Assembly: GCF_000189635.1 (NCBI RefSeq)
Contig: NW_002476523.1
Location: forward strand, 1 to 64,000
Reading direction: 5' to 3'
Length of the DNA: 64,000 nucleotides
DNA from: Tetrahymena thermophila SB210
Taxonomy: Eukaryota > Ciliophora > Oligohymenophorea > Hymenostomatida > Tetrahymenidae
Position 1 is the first letter of the stretch, and each line of letters starts with the position of its first letter. Below the pieces are notes generated by a model that was given only the letters and a program-made list of their open reading frames with translations, was not told the origin of the DNA and searched no databases. Of the stretch, positions 23,603 through 36,200 are shown piece by piece. The translations under genes were made by a program, and so were the position numbers.

Positions 23603-25096
23603 ATGAATAAAAAATTTTCAATATTTGCATAACTTCTAGTTTTGGTTGGTCTATACTTCTTCGTTAATGAAGTCAAAAACAACTTTTAAAATGACATTAG
23701 CTACATATTGACTCGTGCTTTTATGCTAAATACATTGATAAGTGCTTTCTTATTCTTTTAAAAAAAATAAAGAGATTTTTTTTTCGATGATGATGACATT
23801 CTATTTTACAATATCCAAGGTTATAATTACTTTCATTTGTTTTGGCTTTTAAACATATTGCTTAACATCGCGATGATAGTCAACAACTTTTCTAGAAAAC
23901 TGTTTGTTTTAACAGACTCTACTGAAGACTGGATTTATGTTTTCTCTATGTTCTTCTCTACTTACATACACTACAGCTTACACTACTAAGTTGTCAGCTT
24001 TACTTAAATGTTTTCACAAACTTCTACAGCCTGCATATTCCATTTCCTACATTACTCTAACTCATTTATCAGCTTTTTATCCTACTTAGTCATAAATTAG
24101 CTCTCTTACTCAGACAACTAATACAAATTACTTTAAAAGTTGCTCTTCTAGCTTGTTTTTTGTAAATTTTTCATTATTTTGAGTATGCCTCTGGCCGGCG
24201 ACATTGGAAAAGTCTGCTACTCTGTAATGCTTTTACTAGAAATAAAAAGTTCACTCTAAGACATTGATAATAATTTAATTGATTAATCAAAGTAAAGCTA
24301 ATAAAATAACTCGACTAATAACTCTCTATATAATAATAATAACACTTAAAAAACTTAATTTTTACTAATTTTGGCTGCAATTACCTTCTCAATCTTATGC
24401 TTCTCCATGTATAAAGTTTATAAAGCTTGGAAGTATCTTGAATTATACAACATTTTTTCTGACAGAAATTTAGGTCATAATCCTTAAAGACGAGCTGTTG
24501 ATATTTCCAGTAACAATATTAGATAAAGAGCAAAATCTACAGATGGCTTGAACGAAGTTGAGCTACAAACTCTAAAAAAGACATAGTTTGAAGCCATCTA
24601 ATTAGAGCCTAAGCAGAGTTAACCAAGCCAAACATGCTCTATCTGCTTTTTAGAAATCGAAAATAAAAGTTCTATATATGAATTGGAGTGTAAACACATG
24701 TTTCATTCTGAGTGTTTAGATACTTGGCTAAAAAATAAAAATAGCTGTCCAAACTGTAGGTCAAAAGTCATTTAAAGGAGTTAGCTAGTAATTTAAAGCT
24801 TGGAAGATTCTGATATTTCCATTTCAACCAATAGCAATACTAATAATAATGATTAGCTTTTCTAGCAAATTATGAGGTAAAACGGTGATTTGATTGACTA
24901 GCAAATTATCTAAATTGGCCACTCTGATATCCATAATCAAAACGAAAATTAAGAAGAAGGATAAATATACAACCCTTAACCCAGCATAGGTAACATAGTA
25001 GATGCAGATGAAGAAAATCATATTCATCACATTCCAAGAACATCAGATAATTTACAGTACTCTAGTTAGCAATATTTATAGGCCGCTCATTATTGA
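23603..25096 (+). CDS. Multi-pass membrane RING-H2 protein (putative E3 ubiquitin ligase)
   Basis: One exon of 497 codons. The first 280 residues contain about six or seven hydrophobic segments (for example FAQLLVLVGLYFF, FWLLNILLNIAMIV, LVFCKFFIILSMPLAG, FLLILAAITFSILCFSMY), so the protein is multi-pass. The RING-H2 finger is complete at residues 345-385: C345-x2-C348-x14-C363-x-H365-x2-H368-x2-C371-x10-C382-x2-C385 (CSICFLEI...CKHMFHSECLDTWL...CPNC). The last 110 residues are N/Q/D-rich and disordered. This architecture (N-terminal membrane domain, cytosolic RING-H2) is shared with Hrd1/gp78-like and other ER or endosomal E3 ligases. The substrate cannot be told from sequence. Start chosen as the first ATG, preceded by AGCGAAG. 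Confidence 0.9.
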
Positions 25097-27496
25097 TTAA
25101 TTTATTTAATAATAAAGCATAATAATCAATGAATTTAATATAAACTTAAAACTAAAACCATGTATATCAATCGATCATTTAACAATCTTATAAAAAAAAT
25201 ATTTTCTTATTTTATCTATTTATTATTTAATATATTTTTGTATTTATTTTATTAATTTATATCTAAATTCATAAAATCATTCTTTCGTTACTCATTCTTT
25301 ATTTTTGTTAAAATTGAATAAGAATATCTCATAAAAAAGAAAGATAAGATTGAAATAATTTGAATTTATTATTTTGCTTAAATATATCTTTAAAATTAAA
25401 TGTATTAAGTAAGCATATAAATATTTTTGATTATTTTTATTAATGCTTTTTAATTTTGTTAGTGTAAACTGTAATTATGATTTGTAAAGCAATTAAATTC
25501 CAATTTATTAATAAAATAGTAGAAATATAGCTATTTCTCACTAGAAATCAATCGTTAAATTAAAATAAATGCACTCAGATCTAAGTAATGATTAGCTGTG
25601 AAAAGCTATTCAATTTTTAAAAGTCGTTTAATAAAATAATTTGAAAATGTTTTGCTCAATTAAGTAGCAAAAATATCTTTTTTCTGATAAAAGATATTTC
25701 GAAATATGTATTTTAGAACAAATAATTCAAATTTAATTTTAACATCAGAAATTATCAAAACATTACTTTGAGTTTAATTTTTAAATTTCATACTTGAATA
25801 GATAATATTTTGAAGTGTTTGTCACTTTTATTTATATTCTTTTATAAACAATTTTTGTTAACTTATTTTTTTATTCAAGAAATAGGTTAATAGTAAAACA
25901 TATTAAAATATTGCTTTGTTTATTTATTTTTTATTTTTCTATCAATCTATTTATAAATTAATTTATAAATATAAATACTAATTTATCAAAATTGTTAAGA
26001 ATTTAAAAATAAATCTAAAATTAAGTTTTAAATGTATTATTTTAACAATCCTAGTTTTTGTTAAATAAATTATATGCTTTTTTAAATTAATTTCACAAAA
26101 AATTAAATAGAATTATAAACATTTGTCTCAAAAATAATTATTTTATTTCAAAAAATGTTTAATTAAAAATTAAAATATTTGAAAATAAAATTGTTCAAAA
26201 TAAATAATTGATTCAAATACATGTTAATTAAATACTGAAAAAAAATAGATTTAGCAGAATTTTTATAAAGTTAGATTAATAACTGATATTAAAAGATTAA
26301 ACAATTAATTAATCCCTTATTTTAAGGATAAAATGTGTGATTTTCTAAAAAACTATTTTTCTTGATGATATCTTTTTATTTAAAAGTATCTTTTTGTTTG
26401 TTTTAAACAAACTCAAGCTCATAAACATCATTTTTTTTTGATAATTTTAACGAAATTATAATTTACATAAAAGTAATAGAAAAAATTTGGCATCAGTAGT
26501 TTAAAAGCGTTAGGAAACCTCATAAATAACTTAATTAATTTTTTACTATTAATTTTTCATATATATCGTTAATTGAAAGCAATTGAAAGCTCAAGATAAG
26601 ATAAATACATAAACAAATATTTTAGTGTAATAAAAACATTAATAAATATTATTTATTGTACTGATACATCAATTTAATTACTAAAAATAGCTATATAAGA
26701 AATATAAACAAATATAAAAAATTTAAATAAAATAATGTAAATATAAGACAAAAAATAAAGTCCATCAAAATATTTATTAAAAATTTTTTTGAAAAAAAGT
26801 TTTGTTCCAGAATTAATTTTTTAAGGAATCAGATTGGTAAATCCCTCCTTATTTTAAGCACTACTTATTTCACTTTATATCCTTTTTCTATTACTAAAAT
26901 ATCCTAAATAAAATACTTTGATTCATTATAAAAATTTTAAAAAAGAAATAGGCATCTTTTTTTTAGCCTAAATATTTTTAGATGAAATTTCTTAACTAGA
27001 TTTCTTGCTAAAGAGAATAATAAATTTCATAAGAATCTAAAGTAATTTATGACGAAATTTAACTTATAATAAGAAACTGTGATTAATTAAATGGTTCTAC
27101 TTCTTAATCGAAACTTTTTTTAGGCAAATTAATCAACAATAACTAATTATAAGACATTATATATCAGTTTTTATATTAGATAGAGTTAAATTTACAACTA
27201 AAAAATGCAAACAAATGCTTTTAATTTAAAAAGCATATTTTGATAATTTTAAACTTATTAATTATCATAAAAAACTTACTTAACCATCACTAGAAAAGTA
27301 AAGAAAAGAAAATATACTTTTGTTTTATTGAAAACTAACAAAAATAAGCAAAAAACTTTTGTTATTTATTAAATAAAAAAATTAAGCATCAATCAATCAA
27401 TAAACAGACAAACAAACAAACAAACATCTACTTATTTATACATAATAACAGCAGATAAGCACTTAGAAATAAACGAACAAAAACAAATAAAACAAA
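25097..27496. other. AT-rich intergenic region
   Basis: 2.4 kb of AT-rich spacer with no convincing coding frame on either strand, no RNA gene and no sizeable repeat. The last 150 bp before the next gene are A/C-rich with AAAC repeats, as is common for 5' leaders in this genome. Confidence 0.7.
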
Positions 27497-29725
27497 ATGA
27501 TGATTTGCTCAAAACTAGATTTATTTTCGTCTTAATTCACTTTTAACGTAGGAGGATAACACCATAAAAAGGGAACCCTTTTTGGATCATTTACTTCCAT
27601 TTTAATTGTTATAGCAATGGTTTCTTACTCAATCTATTTATTTAGGTAATATGATCTGAATTAAATATAACCTAACTACAAATCCCAAAATTTTATTACA
27701 GAAGAAACAATAACAATTGATTTGAATTCAGACTTAATTGGATTTAGATTTGAACACAGTTTGAACAAGAGTATTGATATATTAGAAAAGGAGAATGGTA
27801 AAACTTATGTTGTATTTCTTGCTTATTTCTTAAATTAAGATGAGAATGAGAATACAATGATTCCGCTTGATATTATAAAGTGCTCAAGTAAAAATCTGAA
27901 AGGATATTATTGCTTAGATTTTACCAAAGTATCAGATATTGCACTCACTCTTAATTCTAATCAAGGTGTATTATCTTAAATCAAGATCTTTACTTATGGT
28001 TGTTTAGATATTGATGCATAAAAAAAATATGTTCCAGATAATTGCGCAAGCTAAGCAGAAATAGATTATATAATAAATGCAGTAGATGGAGGTATAAAAT
28101 TTAGATTGTACACTTCTTAATTTAACACATAAACCAGAAAAATTTAAACTAATTATAGAACTTTCTTTATTTACACAATGTATAGTGCTTAAATACTTTC
28201 AACTTTTAAAGCCTAAAAGTAGGTTACTTCTGTGACCTAAGGAATGTTAATTCAAGATGTAGAGGCTTTTTCTTCTCCTTTAGAGTATGATTTGCAAAAT
28301 CAGACTTTAAGCAGAAGCGATTGTATAGCATATGCAGGTGTTAGCTATTACAGCTAGGTAGCCTTCTTAGTTGATGAAATGTATTAAGAAATTTAAATTT
28401 AATATCCAACCCTGCCCTAAGTTCTAGCTCTTGTTAACGGTGTTTTTACTCTTTTAATGATTTCTGGAGTTCTGTGCAGAGCTATTTCAAAAAGATCAAT
28501 AAAAAAAGATTTTATGATGCTTTTTTTGTAAAGTATTTATCCAGGCTCTTACCTAAAAATGCTAAAATCAATGAATTTACATCAAGGTATTAGCTAAACA
28601 TTATAAAATAAAAATGTAGATTAAATAGAAGCTAGAAAAAAAGAAGTTAAAAAAGTAGAAAAAAAGTCTAGCTTGGATGAAATTGAAGAGAAAATAGAAG
28701 GCGAAACAAACAAAATACCATCTTTCTTTCAAAAATAAAAATTATTTGGATTTATGAGATAAGCTTCTAATTAAAAAGTAAATCATCATGGATCCTGCCA
28801 AAATTTGAACAATGTTTCTAATACGATGAGTAGTTCTCCTATAAAATAGAATGCAAAAAACAGTTTAATTGTTATGCAGCAAGAATAATTTTTGTTTGAG
28901 AAATCTAATAGAAAATCTTAAACTAATTTATTGGTGGAAAATTAATCCTTGCCAAATCAATTTTAAGATAATTAAGAATGTTTAAAGAAATCAGAGTCTA
29001 ATATTTTATCTTTCTCTGATAAAGCACTTTCAGTTAATTCAATCTAAAAAATGTTCTCTAATATTAAACCTAATTAGACTAAAGAAATTAATACAGAAAC
29101 TAATTAAAATAATTCCAATTAGTTATAAAAATTCAATTTAGTGAATAATTTTAATTTTTCAGAAAAAATTCGAAGAATAATTTTTGGATACAAGTAATTA
29201 AATTATTTTTTTATTAATTAAAAAATGAATGACTATTTTTGAATACTAAAAAGGTGTTGCAATAAAAAAGAATATTTAAAGTCAAAGGGAATCAATTAGT
29301 AAATGGTAAAACTAGTCGAAAATCAAGTGAATAAAGGACTTGACATATTATAGGTATATCAAGACATCATTTTATTGAAAAAAGCAATAATGATGATTTT
29401 AACAAAAGACTAGTTGGCTTCTTTGCAACTTATTGGTTGTTCATCTGATTATTTAAACTCCAATTTAAGTCATTGTGGCTGTTTATCTGTTGAAGGTATT
29501 TATTTAATTTGAATGTTATTTTAATTTTACTTTAAAAATTATTTTTATTCTTATAAAGATTAACAAAATTTAAGCTACTACGAGTAGCAGTTTTCTATAT
29601 CCTAATCATCACAGCTACAGAATCAGCATATTTAGTAATTTTTATCAAGATGCTAAAATAATTAAAGTCTAAGTGAAATAGATTATAGAATATTTACATC
29701 TATATGTAAAGATTTTAATGAATGA
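27497..29725 (+). CDS. Ciliate-type two-TM membrane protein, function unknown
   Basis: Three exons, 27497-29193, 29254-29495 and 29559-29725, phases 2 and 1, 701 aa. The N-terminus (MMICSKLDLFSSQFTFNVGG then QHHKKGTLFGSFTS) followed by a TM segment (about residues 34-52) matches in style a large family of Tetrahymena membrane proteins of unknown function. An extracellular or lumenal domain of about 250 residues with several cysteines comes next. A second TM (VLALVNGVFTLLMISGVLC) lies near residue 310. A long cytosolic tail rich in K/S/N/Q ends in a helical region (AIMMILTKDQLASLQLIG). A TGA met 60 bp after the first donor (about 29239) would truncate an unspliced reading, but the coding frame resumes after a 60-nt intron. 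No enzymatic motif was seen. Confidence 0.85.
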
Positions 29726-30260
29726 TTTAAAAATTAAAAGTAGTTATTAAATAAAAATACAAGTAAATAATAACAAATTATCAAAAATAATTTTACTAAA
29801 AATAATAAAAATTATTTTTTATTTCAAAGCACATTTTCACATTTGTCTATTTATGTATGTATGAATGAATGCATGTGTTGCTGAAAATAATTAAAAATTT
29901 ACAAAAAAGAAAGTGAATATAAAGTATACATAAAATAATAAAATGTTAATAACCCTTATTTGCTAATAAATATACAGATTTAAATAGAATTTAGGGAAAT
30001 GAAAAAAATTGAATTTTTTCTATTTAATAAAAGTAAATCATTTGTTTATTTTATGAATAATTAAATCTTTAAATATAAAGTATCTTTTACTAAAAAATAT
30101 CTTCACATATTTAATTAATCTGATAATATATTTTATCTTTACATAAAATTTTGTTAAATTAAAAATATATACATACTAACAATAATAATAAAAAGAGAAA
30201 AGAATTAAATTTTAATACAGTAAGGAGTAAAACCTGATTTAAAATTTTGAAAAATGAGTG
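29726..30260. other. Intergenic spacer between convergent genes
   Basis: About 535 bp of AT-rich sequence between the stop of the two-TM protein (+) and the stop of LRR array 2 (-). Nothing further was recognised. Confidence 0.7.
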
Positions 30261-33200
30261 TCAAAAATACCCCTATGGGATAGACTTCTTATTTTACCAT
30301 ATATATTTTAATGATCCACTAATTCGGTTATAACTTTTATTATAAATTAATGTAAATTTCAAATAAATATTAAGTAAAATAACTTTTAAAATTAATTAAA
30401 AATTATTTCTTAAATTAATAAATAAAATGAACTTAGAAAAATAAAAAGATAAAGAAAAGTAAATCAAGTAAATTAAAAATAAGATCTTTATTATTTTAAA
30501 TTAGTTTCTATAATTTAAAATATCACAATCCAAAACAAATGAATTCTTTTTACCGAAGGTTAAGTGTCAAATTTAAGAGATTAATACAATTTGCTAAACT
30601 AGAACCTAAGCTTGATGGCCCTATATCATTAGAACTTTTTTTATTTAAATATTGAAGAAAAATTTATCAATAAATAGTTAATTAGAAAGAAAAAATGAAG
30701 AAAAAATAATTAGATTAAAAATAATAAAAGTAAATATTAAAAATAAAATAATAATTTAAATTAGCTTAGAAAAAATAGAAAAAGTAAATTACACAATAAA
30801 AATAAAAAAACAAATAAATAAAATAAGTTAAGGAATTTTTATTATTTTAAATTAATTTTTATAATTAAAAATATCACAATCCAAAATAAATAAACTCTAT
30901 TTACCTAAGGTCAAGTGTCAAATTTGAGAGATTAATGCAATTAGTCAAAGCAGAACCTAAGCCTGATGCACCTTGATAACCAATTTTGTTGTCACTTTTT
31001 AAATATTGAATAAAAAATATATCATTAATTAGAAGGACAAATATGAAATAATAAGATTAATTAATTCATAATAAAAGTAAAAATTAAAAATAAAATAAAA
31101 TAAAATAAAGATTTAAATTAGCAAAGAAAAATAAAAGCAACCAAGCATAATAAAAAGAAAATGAAATTTAAAGAAATTAAATTAAATTAAAAGATCTTTA
31201 TTGTTTTAAATTAATTTTTATAATCAAGTATATCATAATCCAAAATAAATAAGCTGTTTTTACCAAAGGTTTAGAGTTAAATTTGTGAGATTAGTGCAAT
31301 TTCCTAAAGCAGAACCTAAGAGTAATGTACCTTGATCGCCAATTTTATTGCTGCTTTTTAAATATTTATAAAAAATATATAATTAATTAGTTAATTAGAA
31401 GGAAAAAATGAAGAGAAAATACTAAATAATAAGATGAATTAATAATAAAAACAAAAGTTGAAAGTAAATAATGAGTTAAAGTAATAAAGATTGAAGAAAA
31501 AGCAAGTAAGCACAATCAAATTAGTTTTTATAATTAAAAATATCACAATCCAAAACAAATAAACTGTTTTTACCTAAGATTAAGTGTCAAATTTGAGAGA
31601 TTAGTGCATTTTACTAAACCAGAACCTAAGCCTGATGCACCAATTTCACCAATGTAATTAGAACTTTTTAATTGAAGAATAAAAATAATATGAAATAGTA
31701 AGATTAATAAATAATAAAAGTAAAAATTGTAAAGAAAATAAAATAAAATAAAGAGTTAAATTAATAAAGAAAAAAGAACAAGCAATCAAGTATAATTAAA
31801 GAAAAAGAAAACTAAATCAAATAAATTAAAAATCTTTATTGTTTTAAATTAGATTTTATAATAAAAATATTGCAATCTAAAAGAAATAAACTCTTTTTAC
31901 CAAAGTTTAAGTTCCAATTTTGAGAGATTAATGCAATTTGCTAAAGCAGAACATAAGCCTGATGCGCCTTGATTACCAATTCTATTCTCACTTTTTAATT
32001 TTGAAGATAAAATATAAAATTAATAAGTTTATTAGAAGAAAAAAATAAAGAAAAAATATAAAATAATAAGATTAATTAATTAATAATAAAAGTAAATATT
32101 TAAAATTAAATAAAAATTTAAATTAGTAAAAAAAGAAAAAACAAACAAGCAAAATAAAAAGATAAAGAAAAATAAATCAAATAAATCAAAAAGAATTTAT
32201 TGTTTTAAATTATTTTTTATAATTAAATATATCACAATCCAAAACAAATAAATTCTTTTTACCTAAGGTTAAGTGTCAAATTTGAAAGATTAATGCTATT
32301 TGCTAAAGCAGAACCTAAGCCTGATGCACCAATTTCGCCAATTTTATTGTAACTTTTTAAATATTGAAGAAAAAATATAAATTTAATTAGTTAATTAGAA
32401 GGAAAAAATGAAGAAAAAATATGAAATAATAAGAAATAAATAATAAAAGCAAAAGTTGAAAATAAAATAATTAGTTAAAGTAATAAAGAAATAAGATTAT
32501 CAATCAAGCACAATAAAAACAAAAAGAAAAATAATTCAAATAAATTAAAAGAACTCTATTGTTTTAAATAAGTTTTTATTATTAAAAATATCACAATCCC
32601 AAATAAATAAACTCTTCTTACCTAAGGTCAAGTGTCAAATTTGAGAGATTAACGCAGTTTATCAAAGCAGAACCTAAGCCTGTTGCACCTTGATAACTAA
32701 TTTTAGAGTCACTTTTTAAATGTTGAATAAAAAATATACAATTAATTAGCTAATTAGAAGAATAAATATTAAATAATAAGATTAATTAATTATAAAAGTA
32801 AAAATTGAAAATAAAATTGAATTTAAATTAGTAAATAAAAAAGGAAAGAAAAGCAAACAAGCTCAATAAAAATAAATCAAATAAATTAAAAGATCTTTAT
32901 TTTTTAATATTAGTTTTTATAATTAAAAATATCATAACTCAAAATAAATAAACTCTTTTTACCTAAGGTCAAGTGCCAAATTTGAGAGATTAGTGCAATT
33001 TGCTAAAACAGAACCTAAGCCTGATGCACCATCATCACCAATTTAAATGTTACTTTTTAAATATTGAAGAAAAAATATTTCATTAATAAAAGCTAAATTT
33101 TAAGCAATGTTAAAATTTTTAAAATTTAAAAAAAAATATTCGTACCCCTCCCCCCCTCCCTTAAATTAGTAAATAAAAAAGCAAAAAAGCATAATTAAAA

Positions 33201-36200
33201 GAAAATGAAAATAAATCATATAAATTAAAATATTTTGATTGTTTTAAATTAGTTTTTAAAAATAAAAATATCATAATCAAAAACAAATAAAATCTATTTA
33301 CCTAAGGTTAAGTGTTAAATTTGAGAGATTAAGGCAATTTGCCAAAGTAGAACCCAAGCCTGATGCACCAGTTGCACCAATTGAATTAGAACTTTTTAAA
33401 TTGAAGAAAAAATATGAAATAATAAGATTAATTAATAATAAAAGTAAAAATTGAAAATAAAATAAAGATTTAAATTAGCAAAGAAAAAATAAAAACAACA
33501 AAGCATGATAAAAACAAAAAAGAAATATAAATAAATTAAATTAAAAGATCTTTATTGTTTTAAATTAATATTTATAATTAAAAATATTGCAATCAAAAAC
33601 AAATAAACTCTTTTTACCTAAGGTTAAGTGTTAAATTTGAGAGATTAATGCATTTTGCTAAACCAGAACCTAAGCCTTATGCACCGTCGTCACCGATTTC
33701 ATTCCTACTTTTTAATTGAAGAAAAAATAAATAATTAATTAGAAGGATAAAATGAAGAAAAAATTTTAAACAATAAAAAATCTTTTTTGTTTTAAATTAA
33801 TTTTTATATTTTTGAATATCACAATTAAAAAAAAATAAACTCTTTTTACTTAAAGTTAAGTGCCAAATTTGAGAGAGTAGTGCTATTTGCTAAAGCAGAA
33901 CATAAGCCTGACGAACCTGCATCACCAATTTCATTCCAGCTTTTTAATTGAAGAAAAAATATATTGTTAAGTTTTTAATAAGAAAGATATAATTAAGAGA
34001 AAATATGAAATGATAAGATTAATTATTAACAAAAGTAAAAGTTGAAAATAATATAATGAGTTAAATTAACAAAGATTGAATAAAAGGAAAGCAAGCAAGA
34101 TAAAAAGAAAAATAATTCATATAATTAAAAGATCTTTATTGTTTTAAATTAGTTTTTATAATTAAAAATATTGTAATCCAAAACATATAAATTCTTTTAC
34201 CTAAGGTCAAGTGTCAAACTTGAAAGATTAGTGCAATTTGCTAAACCAAAACCTAAGCCTGATCCACCATCATCACGAATTTAATTTCTACTATTTAAAT
34301 GAAGAAAAAATATATAATTAAAATAATTAATTAGAGGTAAAAAATTAAGAAAAAATATGAAATAATAAGATTAATTAATTAATAATAAAAGCTAACATTT
34401 AAAAAAAATTAAATAGTAAATAAAAAAATAAAGCAAGTAAGCACAATAAAAAGAAAGATAATTCAAATAAATTAAAAGATCTTTATTGTTTTAAATTAGT
34501 ATTTCTAATTAAAAATATTGCTATCCAAAACTTATAAATTCTTTTTACTTAATGTCAAGTGTCAAATTTGAGAGATTATTGCAATTTGCTAAAGCAGTAC
34601 CTAAGCCTGATGCACCTATTGCACCAATTTAATTGCTACTTTTTAAATATTGAAGAAAAAAAATATAATTAATTTGTTAATTAGAAGGAGAAAATGAAGT
34701 AAAAGTTGTATATTAATTAATAATTTAAATTAAAAAAGATTGAAATAAAAGCAAGTAAGCACAATAAAAAGAAAAGAAAAATAAATCAATTAAATTAAAA
34801 AATCTTTATTGTTTAAAATTAGTTTTAATAATTAAAAATATCACAATCCAAAACAAATAAATCTTTTTACCTAAGATCAACTATTAAATTTGAGAGATTA
34901 GTGCAATTTGCTAAACCAGAACCAAAGCCTGATCCACCTTGATCACCAATTTAATTGTTACTTTTAAATATAGAAAAAAAATATATTGAAATTTATAATT
35001 AATTAGTTAATTAGATGAAGTAATAAAGAAAAAATATGAAATAATTAGATTAATTAATTATAAAAGTAAAAATTGAAAATAAAATAAAGAGTTAAATTAT
35101 CAAAGAAAAAATAAAAAGCAATCAAGCAGAATATAAATAAATAGAAAATAAATCAAATAAATTAAAGGATCTTTATTGTTAAATTAGTTTTTATTTAAAA
35201 TTAAAAATATCACTACCCAAAACAAATAAGCTCTTTTTACCTAATGTTAATTGCCAAATTTGAGAGATTAGTACAATTTGCTAAAGTAGAACTTAAGCCT
35301 GATGCACCTTGATCACCAATTTAAAGAAGGGCTAAGCGACTCGAGTGGGCGAGTCGGAGGGTCTTAGCAGTGATATCGGGGGTTCGAATCCTATACCGCC
35401 CCCTTTATTTCGAAAAATTCCATGTAAAAATGTGAATGTTACCAGCGGTCTCCTTGGTAGGAGGGAAGGGCCAAATCTGATAGGTGGTAAAGAGGAGGCC
35501 CCATTCTGAACAGAAGATCTGGAATACAAATGGGAAGCGAGCATAATGCGTAGTCAAATCATGGAAGATTAGTAGAAATGCCATTAGGGTGTAGGTGACC
35601 CTTCCCTTCTAATATATTACCCACAATTATATATAAATAAATTGGTATACGTATAATAATAATGTATAAGTAATTATATATAGGGCCCCTATCCCGAGTG
35701 CATGTCACCATGTGCGAGTATGTATGTATGTATCACCAATTTAATTGTCACTTTTTAAAAATTGAAGAAAAAATATATCATTAATTAGTTTTTTAGAAGA
35801 AAAAAATGAAGAAAATAAATAATAAATAAAAATAAAGTAAAAATTGAAAATAAAACAAAAATTTAAGTTAGTAAATTAAAAATAAAAATTATAATAGTAA
35901 ATTAAATAAATTAAAAGATATTTATTGTTTTAAATTAGCTTTTATAATTAAAAATATCACAATCAAAAGCAAATAAACTCTTTTTACCTTAAACTAAGTG
36001 TCAAATTTGAGAGATTAGTGCAATTTGCTAAAGCAGAACCTAAACCTGATGCCCCAGTCGCAGAAATTTAATTCTTACTTTTTAATTGAAGAACAAATAT
36101 ATTATTAATTAGTTAATTATAAGGATAAAATGAAGAAATAAATAAAAATGAATTAATAATAAAAGGAAAATTGAAAATAAAATAAAGAGGTAAATTAATA

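Noticed and set aside
20667-25030. Minus-strand frames at 20667-20945 and 24824-25030
   Set aside because: Antisense to the VWA and RING-H2 genes respectively, with Phe-rich composition mirroring Lys/Glu codons.
29220-29245. Premature end of the two-TM protein at the first TGA after 29193
   Set aside because: A 60-nt intron (29194-29253) removes it and the frame continues with normal composition for 136 codons over two more exons.
35330-35402. Functional tRNA gene at the left end of the insert
   Set aside because: A and B boxes are present, but their spacing is short, the T-stem pairs poorly and no acceptor stem or anticodon arm can be folded; it is a tRNA-derived SINE head.
35332-35544. 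70-residue minus-strand frame (MLASHLYSRSSVQNGASSLP start)
   Set aside because: Lies wholly inside the SINE-like insert; open only because the insert is GC-rich. No promoter or splice context and the array gene is on the same strand around it.
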